64,000 nucleotides of DNA from the NCBI GenBank assembly GCA_944393745.1, contig CALYBD010000003.1, positions 1-64,000 of the forward strand, in the 5' to 3' direction. A program made the translations under genes and the position numbers. The stretch comes from an uncultured Alphaproteobacteria bacterium. Lineage in GTDB: Bacteria; Pseudomonadota; Alphaproteobacteria; CAAGCB01; CAG-977. Positions 1 through 7,370 of this stretch are shown piece after piece. How positions within the stretch are numbered: position 1 is the stretch's first letter; every line of letters starts with the position of its first letter. The notes beneath the pieces are model-generated. The model was given only the letters and a program-made list of their open reading frames with translations. It had not been told where the DNA came from and did not search any database.

Positions 1-97
1 TGCTGTTGTATGCCGATCGGGTGCGAAGGCGTGTCGTGCAAATCGGGATATTCCCCCGTCGCCAATGCAACGGGCTGTTGCTGCGTGTGAAAATGGT
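1..97. other. Window edge, no assignable feature
   Basis: These 97 bases lie downstream of lolA. On the minus strand the frame beginning just after the lolA stop is open to the window edge, but it has no ATG and only weak GTG/TTG candidates, and I cannot match it to a family. xthA often follows lolA in alphaproteobacteria, but its typical N-terminus is not visible here. Confidence 0.3.
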
Positions 98-742
98 TTA
101 TCTGCGCCGCGGCAGATCACCGGGGCGCAGATTCTTTTTCGGATCTTTAAACTTAAACAAAGCCGGATCTACGGTAACGTTTGTTTCCATATTATCCAAG
201 GTAACCAGAGTTGTGATCTGTTGGGCATCGGTAACGCGCCATTGTTTCAGGGTTAAAGGCTTATCCTTGAAAATTAAGGTAATATTGCCGGCAGTCGGCT
301 GGTTTTTTTTTGTAACGGTGACGGAAATTAATCCCGGTTCGGAAGAAAAATCCGTAATTTCCAATCCTTCTTTTTCAAAGGAAACGTTTTCCTTTAAAAT
401 CATAGAAGCCGGGTTGTCGTCCAAGTCCAGATAGGTAACCTGTTCCAGCTTTTTATCGTGGAAAATCAGATAATATCCGTCCGCAATGACTTCAATCGGG
501 TGGGGCGGGTCATATTCCAACCGCATTTTATTGGGTTTTAAAACGTAAAAATTTCCCTGTGCCGAAGCGCCGTTATCGCTGATTTGATAGAATTTGCTTT
601 TTATGGTTTTGATGGTGTTAAAGTAGGATTCTATTTTTTTGATCAGTTCTTGCTGTTGCTGCGAAAACGGCTTTGCCGGCGGCGTTTGCGCATTTGCGGC
701 AGAGACGGCAAAACACAGACAAAAAAGAAAGATTTTAAACAT
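98..742 (-). CDS. lolA: Outer-membrane lipoprotein carrier protein LolA
   Basis: Periplasmic chaperone that takes lipoproteins released by the Lol ABC transporter and carries them to the outer membrane. The 214-residue product starts with a signal peptide (hydrophobic residues 2-14, likely cleavage after AANA around residue 18). The mature part has the usual LolA run: an amphipathic N-terminal helix with QxxLIKKIESYFN, then strands containing KFYQ, QGNFYVLKPNKMRLEYD and the ADGYYLIFHDKKLEQVTYLDL stretch. Length is normal for the family. It lies 43 bases downstream of ftsK on the same strand, the common alphaproteobacterial ftsK-lolA order. The protein ends in a short basic tail, PRRR. Family assignment is by recognition of these conserved patches. 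Confidence 0.92.
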   Translation of the reverse strand: MFKIFLFCLCFAVSAANAQTPPAKPFSQQQQELIKKIESYFNTIKTIKSKFYQISDNGASAQGNFYVLKPNKMRLEYDPPHPIEVIADGYYLIFHDKKLEQVTYLDLDDNPASMILKENVSFEKEGLEITDFSSEPGLISVTVTKKNQPTAGNITLIFKDKPLTLKQWRVTDAQQITTLVTLDNMETNVTVDPALFKFKDPKKNLRPGDLPRRR

Positions 743-785
743 TGCATTTAACCTTGTTTATTTTTTATCCGTCAGCTTAACAGGT

Positions 786-3098
786 TTATCGGTTGTCTGG
801 TACTAAAATTTCACGTTTGCCGGCATGACTGGGAGCAGAAATCACCCCCTGCGCTTCCATCTGATCAATTAAATCCGCTGCGCGGTTATAGCCGATCCGC
901 AGCTGGCGCTGGATATAACTGGTTGATACTTTTCTGTCGCGCAGGACAATGCTGACGGCTTTGTCATACAGGCTGGCGCTTTCTCCGTCATCTGTGTTGA
1001 CGGCAGCATCGCCTTCTGTTTCCGGGGGGTCTTCGGTAACAGATTGTTCGTATTCGGGAACGCCTTGCAGGCGCAGATGAGCCGTGACGGCTTCAACTTC
1101 GGCATCGCTGACAAAAGGTCCGTGCAGACGGACCGGCCGCTGCCCCTGTGCCAAATAAAGCATGTCACCGCGTCCCAGCAGTTGTTCGGCGCCTTGTTCG
1201 CCCAGGATCGTGCGGCTGTCAATTTTCGTCGTTAAACGAAAACTGATGCGTTCGGGGAAATTCGCTTTGATTGTTCCCGTAATGACGTCAACGGAAGGAC
1301 GCTGAGTCGCCAAAATCAGATGTATGCCCGCAGCACGCGCTTTCTGAGCGATCCGTTGAACGGCAATTTCGATTTCTTTGCCGGCCGTTACCATCAAATC
1401 GGCCATTTCGTCAACGATGACAACGATATAAGGGAAAGGCTTTAAGTTTAACGGTTGTTCTTCATAAATCGGTTCGCCGTTGTCGTATCCTGTCAAAACG
1501 GTACGCGTCATGGGTTCTTTGGCGTCAATCATTTCTTTGATTTTCGCGTTATAACCGTCAATGTTACGCACGCCCAGTTCGCTCATTTGGCGGTAACGGT
1601 CGTCCATTTCCCGTACGGCCCAGTTTAAAGCCAATACGGCTTTTTTCGGATCGGTAACAACCGGGGTCAGTAAATGCGGAATGCCGTTATAAACGGATAA
1701 TTCCAGCATTTTCGGATCAACCATGATCAGCCGCACCTGGTCAGGCGTTAATCTGTAAACCAATGATAAAATCATTGTATTGATGGCAACGGATTTTCCT
1801 GATCCCGTTGTTCCGGCGACCAGTAAGTGCGGCATCTTTGCCAGATCGGCAAAGGTCGGTTTTCCGCCGATGTCTTTTCCCAAAGCCAGTAACAACGGTT
1901 TTGTGGCATTTTTAAATTCATCACAGGCGAACATTTCTTTCAAATATACGTCCGCGCGTTTTTCGTTGGGCATTTCAATGCCGATCACGCTTTGCCCCGG
2001 GATAACGGCGATTCGGACGGACAGAGCGCTCATCGACCGGGCGATGTCGTCGGCCAGGTTAATGACTCGCGTTGTTTTAATACCGGGCGCCGGTTCCAGT
2101 TCAAACAAAGTAACAACGGGACCGGGGCGAACATTGACGATTTCACCTTTGACACCGTATTCTTCCAGGACATTTTCCAGCTGGCGAGCCCGTTTTTCCA
2201 AGTAATCACGGGAAACGGCAGCATCTTTGTCGATTTTCGGTTTTGCCAGAAAATCCAGCTTTGGCAAGTGAAATTGTTTGGCGTATTCACGCTGTTCCCG
2301 AATGGATTTTAAAGGTGACGGCTTGGCCGGTTGTTTGACGGTGCGCGTCGGCTGTTCTTTTTCTTCCAGTTTCAGTTCGCCTTGTTCGGCAAACAGACTT
2401 TGCGGTAATTCTTCGGGCAATTTGTGTTCGTCAACGGCTTTTTGCGCAAGATCACGATGTCGCCGTATTTTATGCCAGACAAACAAAGCTGTTATTTTCA
2501 GTCCTTTAAACAAAGCGGCGATCCAACGTTTGACCAGATAAAACGGGATTCCCAGCGTGGAGGCCAGTCCGAATATGGCGGCAACAAACACGATTGCCAG
2601 CATCAGGTATTCCAAATACGGCAGATAAGCAACCTTTAAACAATGGATTAAAGGGTGGTAAAAGGCCGGCATGACGGCACCCGAAAAACCGGCCAGGACA
2701 GGGGTGAACGAAACGGCCGGCAGCGCGGAAAACAATATCAGCAACAGAAACAATGTCGGAATGAAACATAAAACGCGCAGAATTTGAAATTTATGCCATT
2801 TCAGCCGGAAAATCAAAAATCCCCATGCGATCAGCGCCAGCGGAAACAATACGGCGCCCAGACCGAAAAACTGCCACAGCAGATCTGCGCACACGGCTCC
2901 GATTCCGCCCAAAGCATTTTGCGGCAATTCGCCGGACGCCGTGTTTAAGGACGGATCCGTTGAATTATAAGTGGCCAATGCCGCGCCCAAAGCAATTCCG
3001 GCCGCCGCAACACCGATTCCGCCGCAGCGTATGGCAAGCCTGCGCAGAAAAATTTTTAAGCTATCGGGTAAAAAAGTATGTTTTTCAGAGCTGATCAT
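786..3098 (-). CDS. ftsK: DNA translocase FtsK
   Basis: Septum-anchored ATP-driven DNA pump that clears and aligns the terminus region during division and activates XerCD recombination. The 770-residue protein has about four membrane segments in residues 20-190, a short basic linker (about 190-265) rather than the long linker of enterobacteria, and a RecA-like motor with Walker A GTTGSGKSVAIN near residue 430 and Walker B IVVIVDEMADLM. The C-terminal gamma winged helix (about 705-770, with SYIQRQLRIGYNRAADLID) is complete. lolA follows 43 bases downstream. All motor motifs are intact. Confidence 0.97.
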   Translation of the reverse strand: MISSEKHTFLPDSLKIFLRRLAIRCGGIGVAAAGIALGAALATYNSTDPSLNTASGELPQNALGGIGAVCADLLWQFFGLGAVLFPLALIAWGFLIFRLKWHKFQILRVLCFIPTLFLLLILFSALPAVSFTPVLAGFSGAVMPAFYHPLIHCLKVAYLPYLEYLMLAIVFVAAIFGLASTLGIPFYLVKRWIAALFKGLKITALFVWHKIRRHRDLAQKAVDEHKLPEELPQSLFAEQGELKLEEKEQPTRTVKQPAKPSPLKSIREQREYAKQFHLPKLDFLAKPKIDKDAAVSRDYLEKRARQLENVLEEYGVKGEIVNVRPGPVVTLFELEPAPGIKTTRVINLADDIARSMSALSVRIAVIPGQSVIGIEMPNEKRADVYLKEMFACDEFKNATKPLLLALGKDIGGKPTFADLAKMPHLLVAGTTGSGKSVAINTMILSLVYRLTPDQVRLIMVDPKMLELSVYNGIPHLLTPVVTDPKKAVLALNWAVREMDDRYRQMSELGVRNIDGYNAKIKEMIDAKEPMTRTVLTGYDNGEPIYEEQPLNLKPFPYIVVIVDEMADLMVTAGKEIEIAVQRIAQKARAAGIHLILATQRPSVDVITGTIKANFPERISFRLTTKIDSRTILGEQGAEQLLGRGDMLYLAQGQRPVRLHGPFVSDAEVEAVTAHLRLQGVPEYEQSVTEDPPETEGDAAVNTDDGESASLYDKAVSIVLRDRKVSTSYIQRQLRIGYNRAADLIDQMEAQGVISAPSHAGKREILVPDNR

Positions 3099-3164
3099 CT
3101 TTATCCGCAGATTAAAGGAAGGTAAATCTGTTTTATTTATGACACTAAAAAGTAAAAGCTCCGT

Positions 3165-3803
3165 TTAATTTATCCGTCCGTTTGAATTCATTTCCAACAA
3201 CAAAAGCAGCGTATCATAAAATTTCTGCAACTGTACGCATTCCAGCAAAGCCTGCTTTTCCGCCGGCGTAAACGGCAGCAACGAAGCCAAAGTCATCAGG
3301 ATTTGTTCGTCAGGCAGTTGTTTTAACATATCCGATGTCAGATCGATTTTATTGGAATAAGCGTAAAAATCCAGCCGGGCAAAAAGTTCTTTTTTATTAA
3401 ATTTAAATTCGTCCAGACTGAAATCTGCGGCAAAAGGAGCAAAGTCTATGCAGGCGTCCCGGTAAATGCCGTTATGATCAATTTCTTTGATCACGTTAAA
3501 TCGGGAAATGCCCGTTAACGTAATCAACAGCGTATCGTTTGATTCCGTAAAACCGGAGATTCGTCCCGCGCATCCGGTTTTATACAAAGTCGGTACTTTC
3601 ATCGCCATATCCTGCTGAATCGGCTGAACCATGCCGATCAGGCGTGAAGCGGCCAGCGCATTGAAAACCAGACGAATATAACGCATTTCGTAAATGCGCA
3701 GATTTAGCTTTGTTTCCGGAAATAAAAATGCCCCCGAAAACGGTAATATCGGCAGATTTGCCGGCAGTTCCACCATTGTAACATCAAAAAGGCTGTTGCT
3801 CAT
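3165..3803 (-). CDS. Lon N-terminal (substrate-binding) domain protein
   Basis: A stand-alone 212-residue LON substrate-binding domain, without ATPase or protease parts. Family hallmarks are the N-terminal LPILPFSGAFLFPETKLNLRIYE pattern, equivalent to the LPL..ltvLFPG..lplrIFE opening, followed by RYIRLVFNAL, IGMVQP and the GCAGRISGF stretch. Such proteins are common in alphaproteobacteria, often beside a thioredoxin-like gene, as here: the CnoX-like gene ends 12 bases upstream. A role in protein quality control or substrate recruitment is inferred from the domain and the neighbour; no direct function is known to me. Confidence 0.9.
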   Translation of the reverse strand: MSNSLFDVTMVELPANLPILPFSGAFLFPETKLNLRIYEMRYIRLVFNALAASRLIGMVQPIQQDMAMKVPTLYKTGCAGRISGFTESNDTLLITLTGISRFNVIKEIDHNGIYRDACIDFAPFAADFSLDEFKFNKKELFARLDFYAYSNKIDLTSDMLKQLPDEQILMTLASLLPFTPAEKQALLECVQLQKFYDTLLLLLEMNSNGRIN

Positions 3804-3815
3804 TGCAGCGGCCTT

Positions 3816-4724
3816 TTATGAAAACAGAAAGGAAGACAATTTCCGCCGTCCGGCAACGGTGACCGGATTTGTCTGTCCCAAAGCGGCAAAAAACTGAAAG
3901 AGCTTTTGTCGGGCGGCATCATTATTCCATTCGCGTTCCGTTTTAATGATTTCGATTAATTGATCTATGGCTTCTTCGGGCTGTCCGGCGGCGAACAGAG
4001 CATTGGCATAATCGTAACGTGCCTGAAGATCGTTCGGAGTTTGATCAATTTTTTGTTTTAAATCATCCGGTTTAGGGGCATTTTTCGCGTCCAACGCCAA
4101 TTTAAGCGCTGTTTTTGCGGCGTCCAGTTCAGGGCTTTTGACCGAAGCGTCCAGTCCTTCCGCCAGATCTTGCGCGGCTTCTAGTTGATTTAGGCGGATA
4201 AAACAGCGGATCATGCCGGCAAAGGCAGCCGGGTTCGTTTCATCTTTTTCCAAAACGGCGCTGTATGTTTCCAGGGCTTCCTGTGTTTGGTTGTTTTTTA
4301 ACTTTTCGGCGGCGCTTTTCAGCATTTCGTCCAGGGACAGGGCCGCTTTTCCGACCAGTGCCTGCATAACGGCCTTCAGTTGTGTTTCCGCAACGGTGCC
4401 TGCGAATCCGTCAACCAATCCGCCTTTTGCAAAAATCATGGTTGTCGGAACACTCTGAACCCCCAACTGAACGGCCAAAGGGCCGGCTTCTTCAATGTCA
4501 AAGGTGACCAAAGCAGCCTTGCCGTCGGCCAGTCGAACGTATTTTTCCAACAGTTGTTCGAATTGTTTGCAGACTTGATTTTGATCTGAAGAAAAATAAG
4601 CCAGCACAATACGGTTTTTGGAATCATCGACAACATCTGTTTTAAAAGACTGCGTTGTTCCTTTTTTTACGATATTATCCGGCGCGGCGGTCACGTGATT
4701 TATATCTTCAAAAAGCAAAGCCAT
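3816..4724 (-). CDS. cnoX: CnoX/YbbN-type thioredoxin-TPR co-chaperone
   Basis: Thioredoxin-fold N-terminus (about residues 30-120) joined to a TPR-like C-terminus (about 125-290), the architecture of CnoX (YbbN), a holdase that hands clients to GroEL. The thioredoxin active site is degenerate: where WCGPC would be there is SSDQNQVC, with one cysteine only, so disulfide reductase activity is unlikely. The cis-proline region (SVPTTMIF) is kept. The start at 4724 is chosen over an upstream ATG at 4757 because a GGGGGA ribosome-binding site sits directly before it. The Lon-N domain gene follows with a 12-base gap, probably co-transcribed. The symbol is by architecture, so moderately sure. Confidence 0.82.
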   Translation of the reverse strand: MALLFEDINHVTAAPDNIVKKGTTQSFKTDVVDDSKNRIVLAYFSSDQNQVCKQFEQLLEKYVRLADGKAALVTFDIEEAGPLAVQLGVQSVPTTMIFAKGGLVDGFAGTVAETQLKAVMQALVGKAALSLDEMLKSAAEKLKNNQTQEALETYSAVLEKDETNPAAFAGMIRCFIRLNQLEAAQDLAEGLDASVKSPELDAAKTALKLALDAKNAPKPDDLKQKIDQTPNDLQARYDYANALFAAGQPEEAIDQLIEIIKTEREWNNDAARQKLFQFFAALGQTNPVTVAGRRKLSSFLFS

Positions 4725-4874
4725 AAAATCCCCCGTAAAAAAAATCGAATAAAACATTCAGCGGCATTATCATATATGAAAAAAAATCCGATTAAAACGG
4801 GAAATAAACATATTTTGTAAAGAAGTCGATCTGACGAGAGTGATAAAAAAAGTCGTTAAAAATAAAAATTTTTG

Positions 4875-4902
4875 TTGCAAAAGCAGAATCACCCGTTATA
4901 AT
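4875..4902 (+). promoter_or_regulatory. Sigma-70-type promoter of tRNA-Gly
   Basis: TTGCAA at 4875-4880, a 16-base spacer and a perfect TATAAT at 4897-4902, ending 20 bases before the first base of the tRNA. Confidence 0.7.
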
Positions 4903-4922
4903 CCGGCAGTGTAAAACGGAGT

Positions 4923-4997
4923 GCGGGTGTAGCTCAGGGGTAGAGCGCAACCTTGCCAAGGTTGATGTCGAGGGTTCAAATCCCTTCGCCCGCTCCA
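4923..4997 (+). tRNA. tRNA-Gly (anticodon GCC)
   Basis: Cloverleaf read by eye. The acceptor stem GCGGGTG pairs with CGCCCGC; the D arm contains AGCTCAGGGGTAGAGC; the anticodon stem CAACC/GGTTG encloses loop TTGCCAA, giving anticodon GCC; the T arm is GAGGG-TTCAAAT-CCCTT. CCA is encoded at 4995-4997. It has its own promoter and is followed at once by a terminator hairpin. The last 20 bases are duplicated downstream at 5140-5159. Confidence 0.97.
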
Positions 4998-5003
4998 ATA
5001 AAA
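4978..5003 (+). repeat. tRNA-Gly 3'-end direct repeat, copy 1
   Basis: The last 20 bases of tRNA-Gly plus six following bases (ATAAAA), 26 in all, recur exactly at 5140-5165. Direct repetition of a tRNA 3' end is what site-specific integration into a tRNA gene leaves behind, but local duplication explains it as well. Confidence 0.85.
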
Positions 5004-5029
5004 AAAGCCGCCAAGAGGCGGTTTTTTTT
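5001..5029 (+). terminator. Intrinsic terminator after tRNA-Gly
   Basis: GCCGCC (5007-5012), loop AAGA, GGCGGT (5017-5022) flanked by A- and T-runs, giving a stem with a long U-tail on the plus strand. A second, near-identical copy lies at 5265-5291. Confidence 0.85.
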
Positions 5030-5057
5030 ATTGGATATAGGGAGGGGCTTGAACCCG
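5003..5057 (+). repeat. Hairpin-plus-tail direct repeat, copy 1
   Basis: A 55-base segment containing the GCCGCC/GGCGGT terminator hairpin followed by TTGGATATAGGGAGGGGC and TTGAACCCG. It recurs exactly 262 bases further on. Read on the minus strand, its right part looks like the 3' end of a tRNA T arm plus CCA (GGGTTCAAGCCCC ... TATCCA), but only three T-stem pairs form, so it is not a tRNA. Confidence 0.85.
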
Positions 5058-5139
5058 AGCAGAGGGTTCGGCCGAAGCGACAGCGCAGGCAACGCCGGAA
5101 CGAAGAGGAGGCGGCCCTTTAGGGCGAGCGGTAGCGAGT

Positions 5140-5165
5140 AAATCCCTTCGCCCGCTCCAATAAAA
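5140..5165 (+). repeat. tRNA-Gly 3'-end direct repeat, copy 2
   Basis: Exact second copy of 4978-5003, without the rest of a tRNA. Copy starts are 162 bases apart. The intervening DNA has no open frame of note, so if this is an attachment-site pair the element between has been lost. Confidence 0.85.
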
Positions 5166-5205
5166 CACGACAAAAACGCCCTATGACGGGCGTTTTTTGT
5201 GTTTT
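5162..5205 (+). terminator. Strong intrinsic hairpin with U-tail
   Basis: CGCCC (5177-5181), loop TATGAC, GGGCG (5188-5192) extended by A-runs on the left and T-runs on the right, so it could end transcription in both directions. It directly follows the second copy of the tRNA 3' end, just as the first copy is followed by a terminator. Confidence 0.75.
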
Positions 5206-5264
5206 ATCAATGAGCCTTAACAAGGCAAGGCGGTAGCCGCGGCCGCATTTAGGCGGAATTGGGG

Positions 5265-5319
5265 AAAAGCCGCCAAGAGGCGGTTTTTTTTATTGGATAT
5301 AGGGAGGGGCTTGAACCCG
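5265..5319 (+). repeat. Hairpin-plus-tail direct repeat, copy 2
   Basis: Exact second copy of 5003-5057. In copy 1 the element is followed within seven bases by GGGTTCGGCCGAAGCGA (5064-5080). In copy 2 the same 17 bases appear only at 5424-5440, after about 105 bases of extra, hairpin-forming sequence. Confidence 0.85.
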
Positions 5320-5429
5320 TTTGCATAAATTCTTAATTTCACTCGTCCTGCCGTCCTCGTTCAATAACGAATTTATGGTCTTGCAGACAAAAACAGAAAT
5401 TTGTTCTGTTTTTGCTTAGCGACGGGTTC
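5313..5429. other. Multi-branched inverted-repeat structure (possible RNA)
   Basis: Three nested perfect inverted repeats: outer GAACCCGT (5313-5320) with ACGGGTTC (5422-5429); inner CATAAATTC (5324-5332) with GAATTTATG (5369-5377); inner CAAAAACAGAA (5388-5398) with TTCTGTTTTTG (5404-5414). Together they describe an outer stem closing two hairpins. Copy 1 of the repeat has only a short loop at this place (5051-5069). Whether it is transcribed cannot be seen. Confidence 0.55.
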
Positions 5430-5560
5430 GGCCGAAGCGAATTAAATTTCGTCTTTTTCGTTCTTTTGCGTCCGATGCTTTTGGCAGTAACGAAGTTTTT
5501 TCACATCCTGCCGGCAGATTGTTGAAAACGGAACTTTAATCTGCCGTGCGAAAAAAACGG

Positions 5561-6322
5561 TTATTTTTTGCATTTCTTCTTGGTTCTGCGGGCCAGACGG
5601 CGAATGGCTCCTTCCAGTTCTTCAAAAGCGTAAATCGTTTCATCGGGGCGGGCTTTTTCAAAATCATGATCCCCCTGGTTTGATTTAAAAAAAACGGATT
5701 TCATGCCGATCAGGTTGGCTCCGTAAACATCGCGGTATAAATCGTTGCCGATAAAAATAACTTCATCTGCTGCCAATCCCATTTTTTTTAAAGCTTTTTT
5801 AAACAGTCGCTTGTCCGGTTTGCGATAGCCGAAGTCGCCGGAAACAATCAGCGGATCAAAAAAATCGGACAGATTAACGGCATTCAGTTCCGCTTGCGCC
5901 CAAACGGATTGTCCGTCCGAAACGGCGGCCATACGGTATTTCTTTTTTAGTTTTTTAAGAACCTTTTTGACTTCCGGGTACAACTGCAGCTGAAATAATG
6001 AAACAGCACGGAAAATTTCCGCTGCGGTCCGCGCCAAGACGGTTCTTTTCTTTTTTGTTATTTTTTTTGTATGTGTGCGGCTGTATTTTGCAATAATTTC
6101 GTCAAACAAAGCGGTAATGTCAAATTCGGGAAATTCTTCTGCGCTGTCATGCCGTTGACGTCGGTTAATCGCAAAATAAAGATCGTGAATTTCCTGCGCG
6201 GACAGGAAAATGTCCTGATAAATAAAAAAATTGCTCAAAACGCGAAAGATGTCGTCAGATTCTTCGTTTGTAAAGATGTCAATCAGCGTTCCGTTAATAT
6301 CAAATATCAATCCGCGAATCAT
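5561..6322 (-). CDS. HAD-superfamily hydrolase with DxN motif I
   Basis: 253 residues with the HAD Rossmann-like core. Motif I is FDINGT at residues 7-12: the nucleophile Asp is present but the usual second Asp is Asn. Motif II is VSDGQS, motif III the Lys in GYRKPDKRLF, and motif IV GNDLYRD. The cap lies between motifs I and II (residues 15-110). With Asn in place of the general acid/base, classical phosphatase chemistry may be reduced or altered. The start overlaps the end of the upstream kinase-like gene by four bases (ATGA), so the two are translationally coupled. Substrate unknown. The C-terminus is very basic. Confidence 0.85.
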   Translation of the reverse strand: MIRGLIFDINGTLIDIFTNEESDDIFRVLSNFFIYQDIFLSAQEIHDLYFAINRRQRHDSAEEFPEFDITALFDEIIAKYSRTHTKKITKKKRTVLARTAAEIFRAVSLFQLQLYPEVKKVLKKLKKKYRMAAVSDGQSVWAQAELNAVNLSDFFDPLIVSGDFGYRKPDKRLFKKALKKMGLAADEVIFIGNDLYRDVYGANLIGMKSVFFKSNQGDHDFEKARPDETIYAFEELEGAIRRLARRTKKKCKK

Positions 6323-7332
6323 TTTTGTTCCTCTTGAAAACAGGTTTTGGCTTCAGTGATCAGACGGCGCCGGTAATCGCGATCAATCCAGAAATTTCGG
6401 GCAATGCGCAACAGTGTTAATCCCATATAAAACGGGACGCGCCGCGTTATGGATTCAAAGGTTTCTTCTCTGTCCGGGAAATGCGTTGCATATTCCCATA
6501 AAAAATGCCCGATAAACGGTTCTGCGGCGAATTTATTACCGGCATTCATCAGGAAAAAATGCTTTAATTCGCCGGCAATGCGGCCGATATCAAAAATTCT
6601 GTCCGCATAAGTACAACGTTCCAAATCAAAAGTTTTTACGCTGCCGTCTTGTGAAAACATAAAATTTTCAGGTGTCGCGTCACCGTGCACCAGTACTCGG
6701 CAGTCTTCCCACATTTCGGCACGGTCATGCCAATTGCGGCAAAAAGAACGGAATAGCTCGATGTCTTCTTTGTTTAATAAATCGTCACACTGCCGAATGA
6801 CGCGTTTCATATAATTGCAAATCGGGTCGAAATCGACATCTTTTTCGATAACGGCCGTCCGGTTGTGCAATTCGGCAAAAAAGAAAGCCAGCAGGCTTAA
6901 CCGGTCAAACAGCAAATCGTTGTTTTTTTCAAAGATGGCGCGGGAAATAACGCTGCTTAACAATTCCCCTTCGCAGCATTCGACCATCAGTAATTCCCCG
7001 AGATCGGAATTCTTTCCGAGCGGTTTTGCAACGTATAACGGCGGTTGATCAAACCCGAGATCACGCACGGTTTGCAGACTGTCGTATTCTTTTTGCAGCC
7101 GGCGGGCGGCGATTTGACGGTTTTCTTCGCGTTCGGAATAAAAGTATTTGCCGATTATTTCGATATGCGTGCTTTTTTCTTCATACAGGAAAACGGCGTT
7201 GGAAGCATTTAACCGATACACCTGATAAACGGGGAAATCGCAAAAATCCGTCAATTGCGGCTGAATGTCATATTTCAGATAATCATAGAGCGGGTCTTCA
7301 TTTTGCAACAGTCCCAGATATTTTTTGCCCAT
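6319..7332 (-). CDS. Aminoglycoside phosphotransferase (APH)-like kinase
   Basis: 337 residues of the APH/choline-kinase fold. The catalytic loop is VLVHGDATPENFMF (HGDxxxxN) near residues 213-226 and the metal-binding motif is TFDLERCTYADRIFDIGR shortly after. The N-lobe is less conserved. The family phosphorylates small molecules such as aminoglycosides, choline, sugars or amino acids; the substrate here cannot be told. An antibiotic-resistance role is not implied. Coupled by ATGA overlap to the HAD gene, it forms a kinase-phosphatase-like pair. The transporter gene ends 38 bases upstream on the same strand, so all three may share a transcript. Confidence 0.85.
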   Translation of the reverse strand: MGKKYLGLLQNEDPLYDYLKYDIQPQLTDFCDFPVYQVYRLNASNAVFLYEEKSTHIEIIGKYFYSEREENRQIAARRLQKEYDSLQTVRDLGFDQPPLYVAKPLGKNSDLGELLMVECCEGELLSSVISRAIFEKNNDLLFDRLSLLAFFFAELHNRTAVIEKDVDFDPICNYMKRVIRQCDDLLNKEDIELFRSFCRNWHDRAEMWEDCRVLVHGDATPENFMFSQDGSVKTFDLERCTYADRIFDIGRIAGELKHFFLMNAGNKFAAEPFIGHFLWEYATHFPDREETFESITRRVPFYMGLTLLRIARNFWIDRDYRRRLITEAKTCFQEEQK

Positions 7333-7370
7333 GATTCAGCCTTTGTCTGTATAATGACGGTTTTTGTTTT

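Larger units (their letters stand above)
5030..5560. other. Non-coding repeat block behind tRNA-Gly
   Basis: About 530 bases without a credible gene. It holds the second tRNA 3'-end copy, the second hairpin-tail repeat, two GGGTTCGGCCGAAGCGA copies (5064-5080, 5424-5440), a strong terminator, and further inverted repeats, including CGGCAGATT (5513-5521) with AATCTGCCG (5539-5547). Short reading frames here repeat the same residues and mirror the tRNA, so I treat them as spurious. Confidence 0.8.

Noticed and set aside
4792-4998. Minus-strand reading frame across tRNA-Gly (MERAKGFEPSTSTLAR...)
   Set aside because: It is the antisense translation of the tRNA, a well-known false gene; the tRNA cloverleaf and promoter explain the sequence.
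4953-5173. Short frames in the repeat block that encode repeated residues (IGAGEGI twice)
   Set aside because: The repetition only mirrors the duplicated tRNA end; no ribosome-binding site and no family.
6319-7332. Aminoglycoside-resistance gene
   Set aside because: Only the APH fold is recognisable; the family includes many housekeeping kinases and no resistance context is present.
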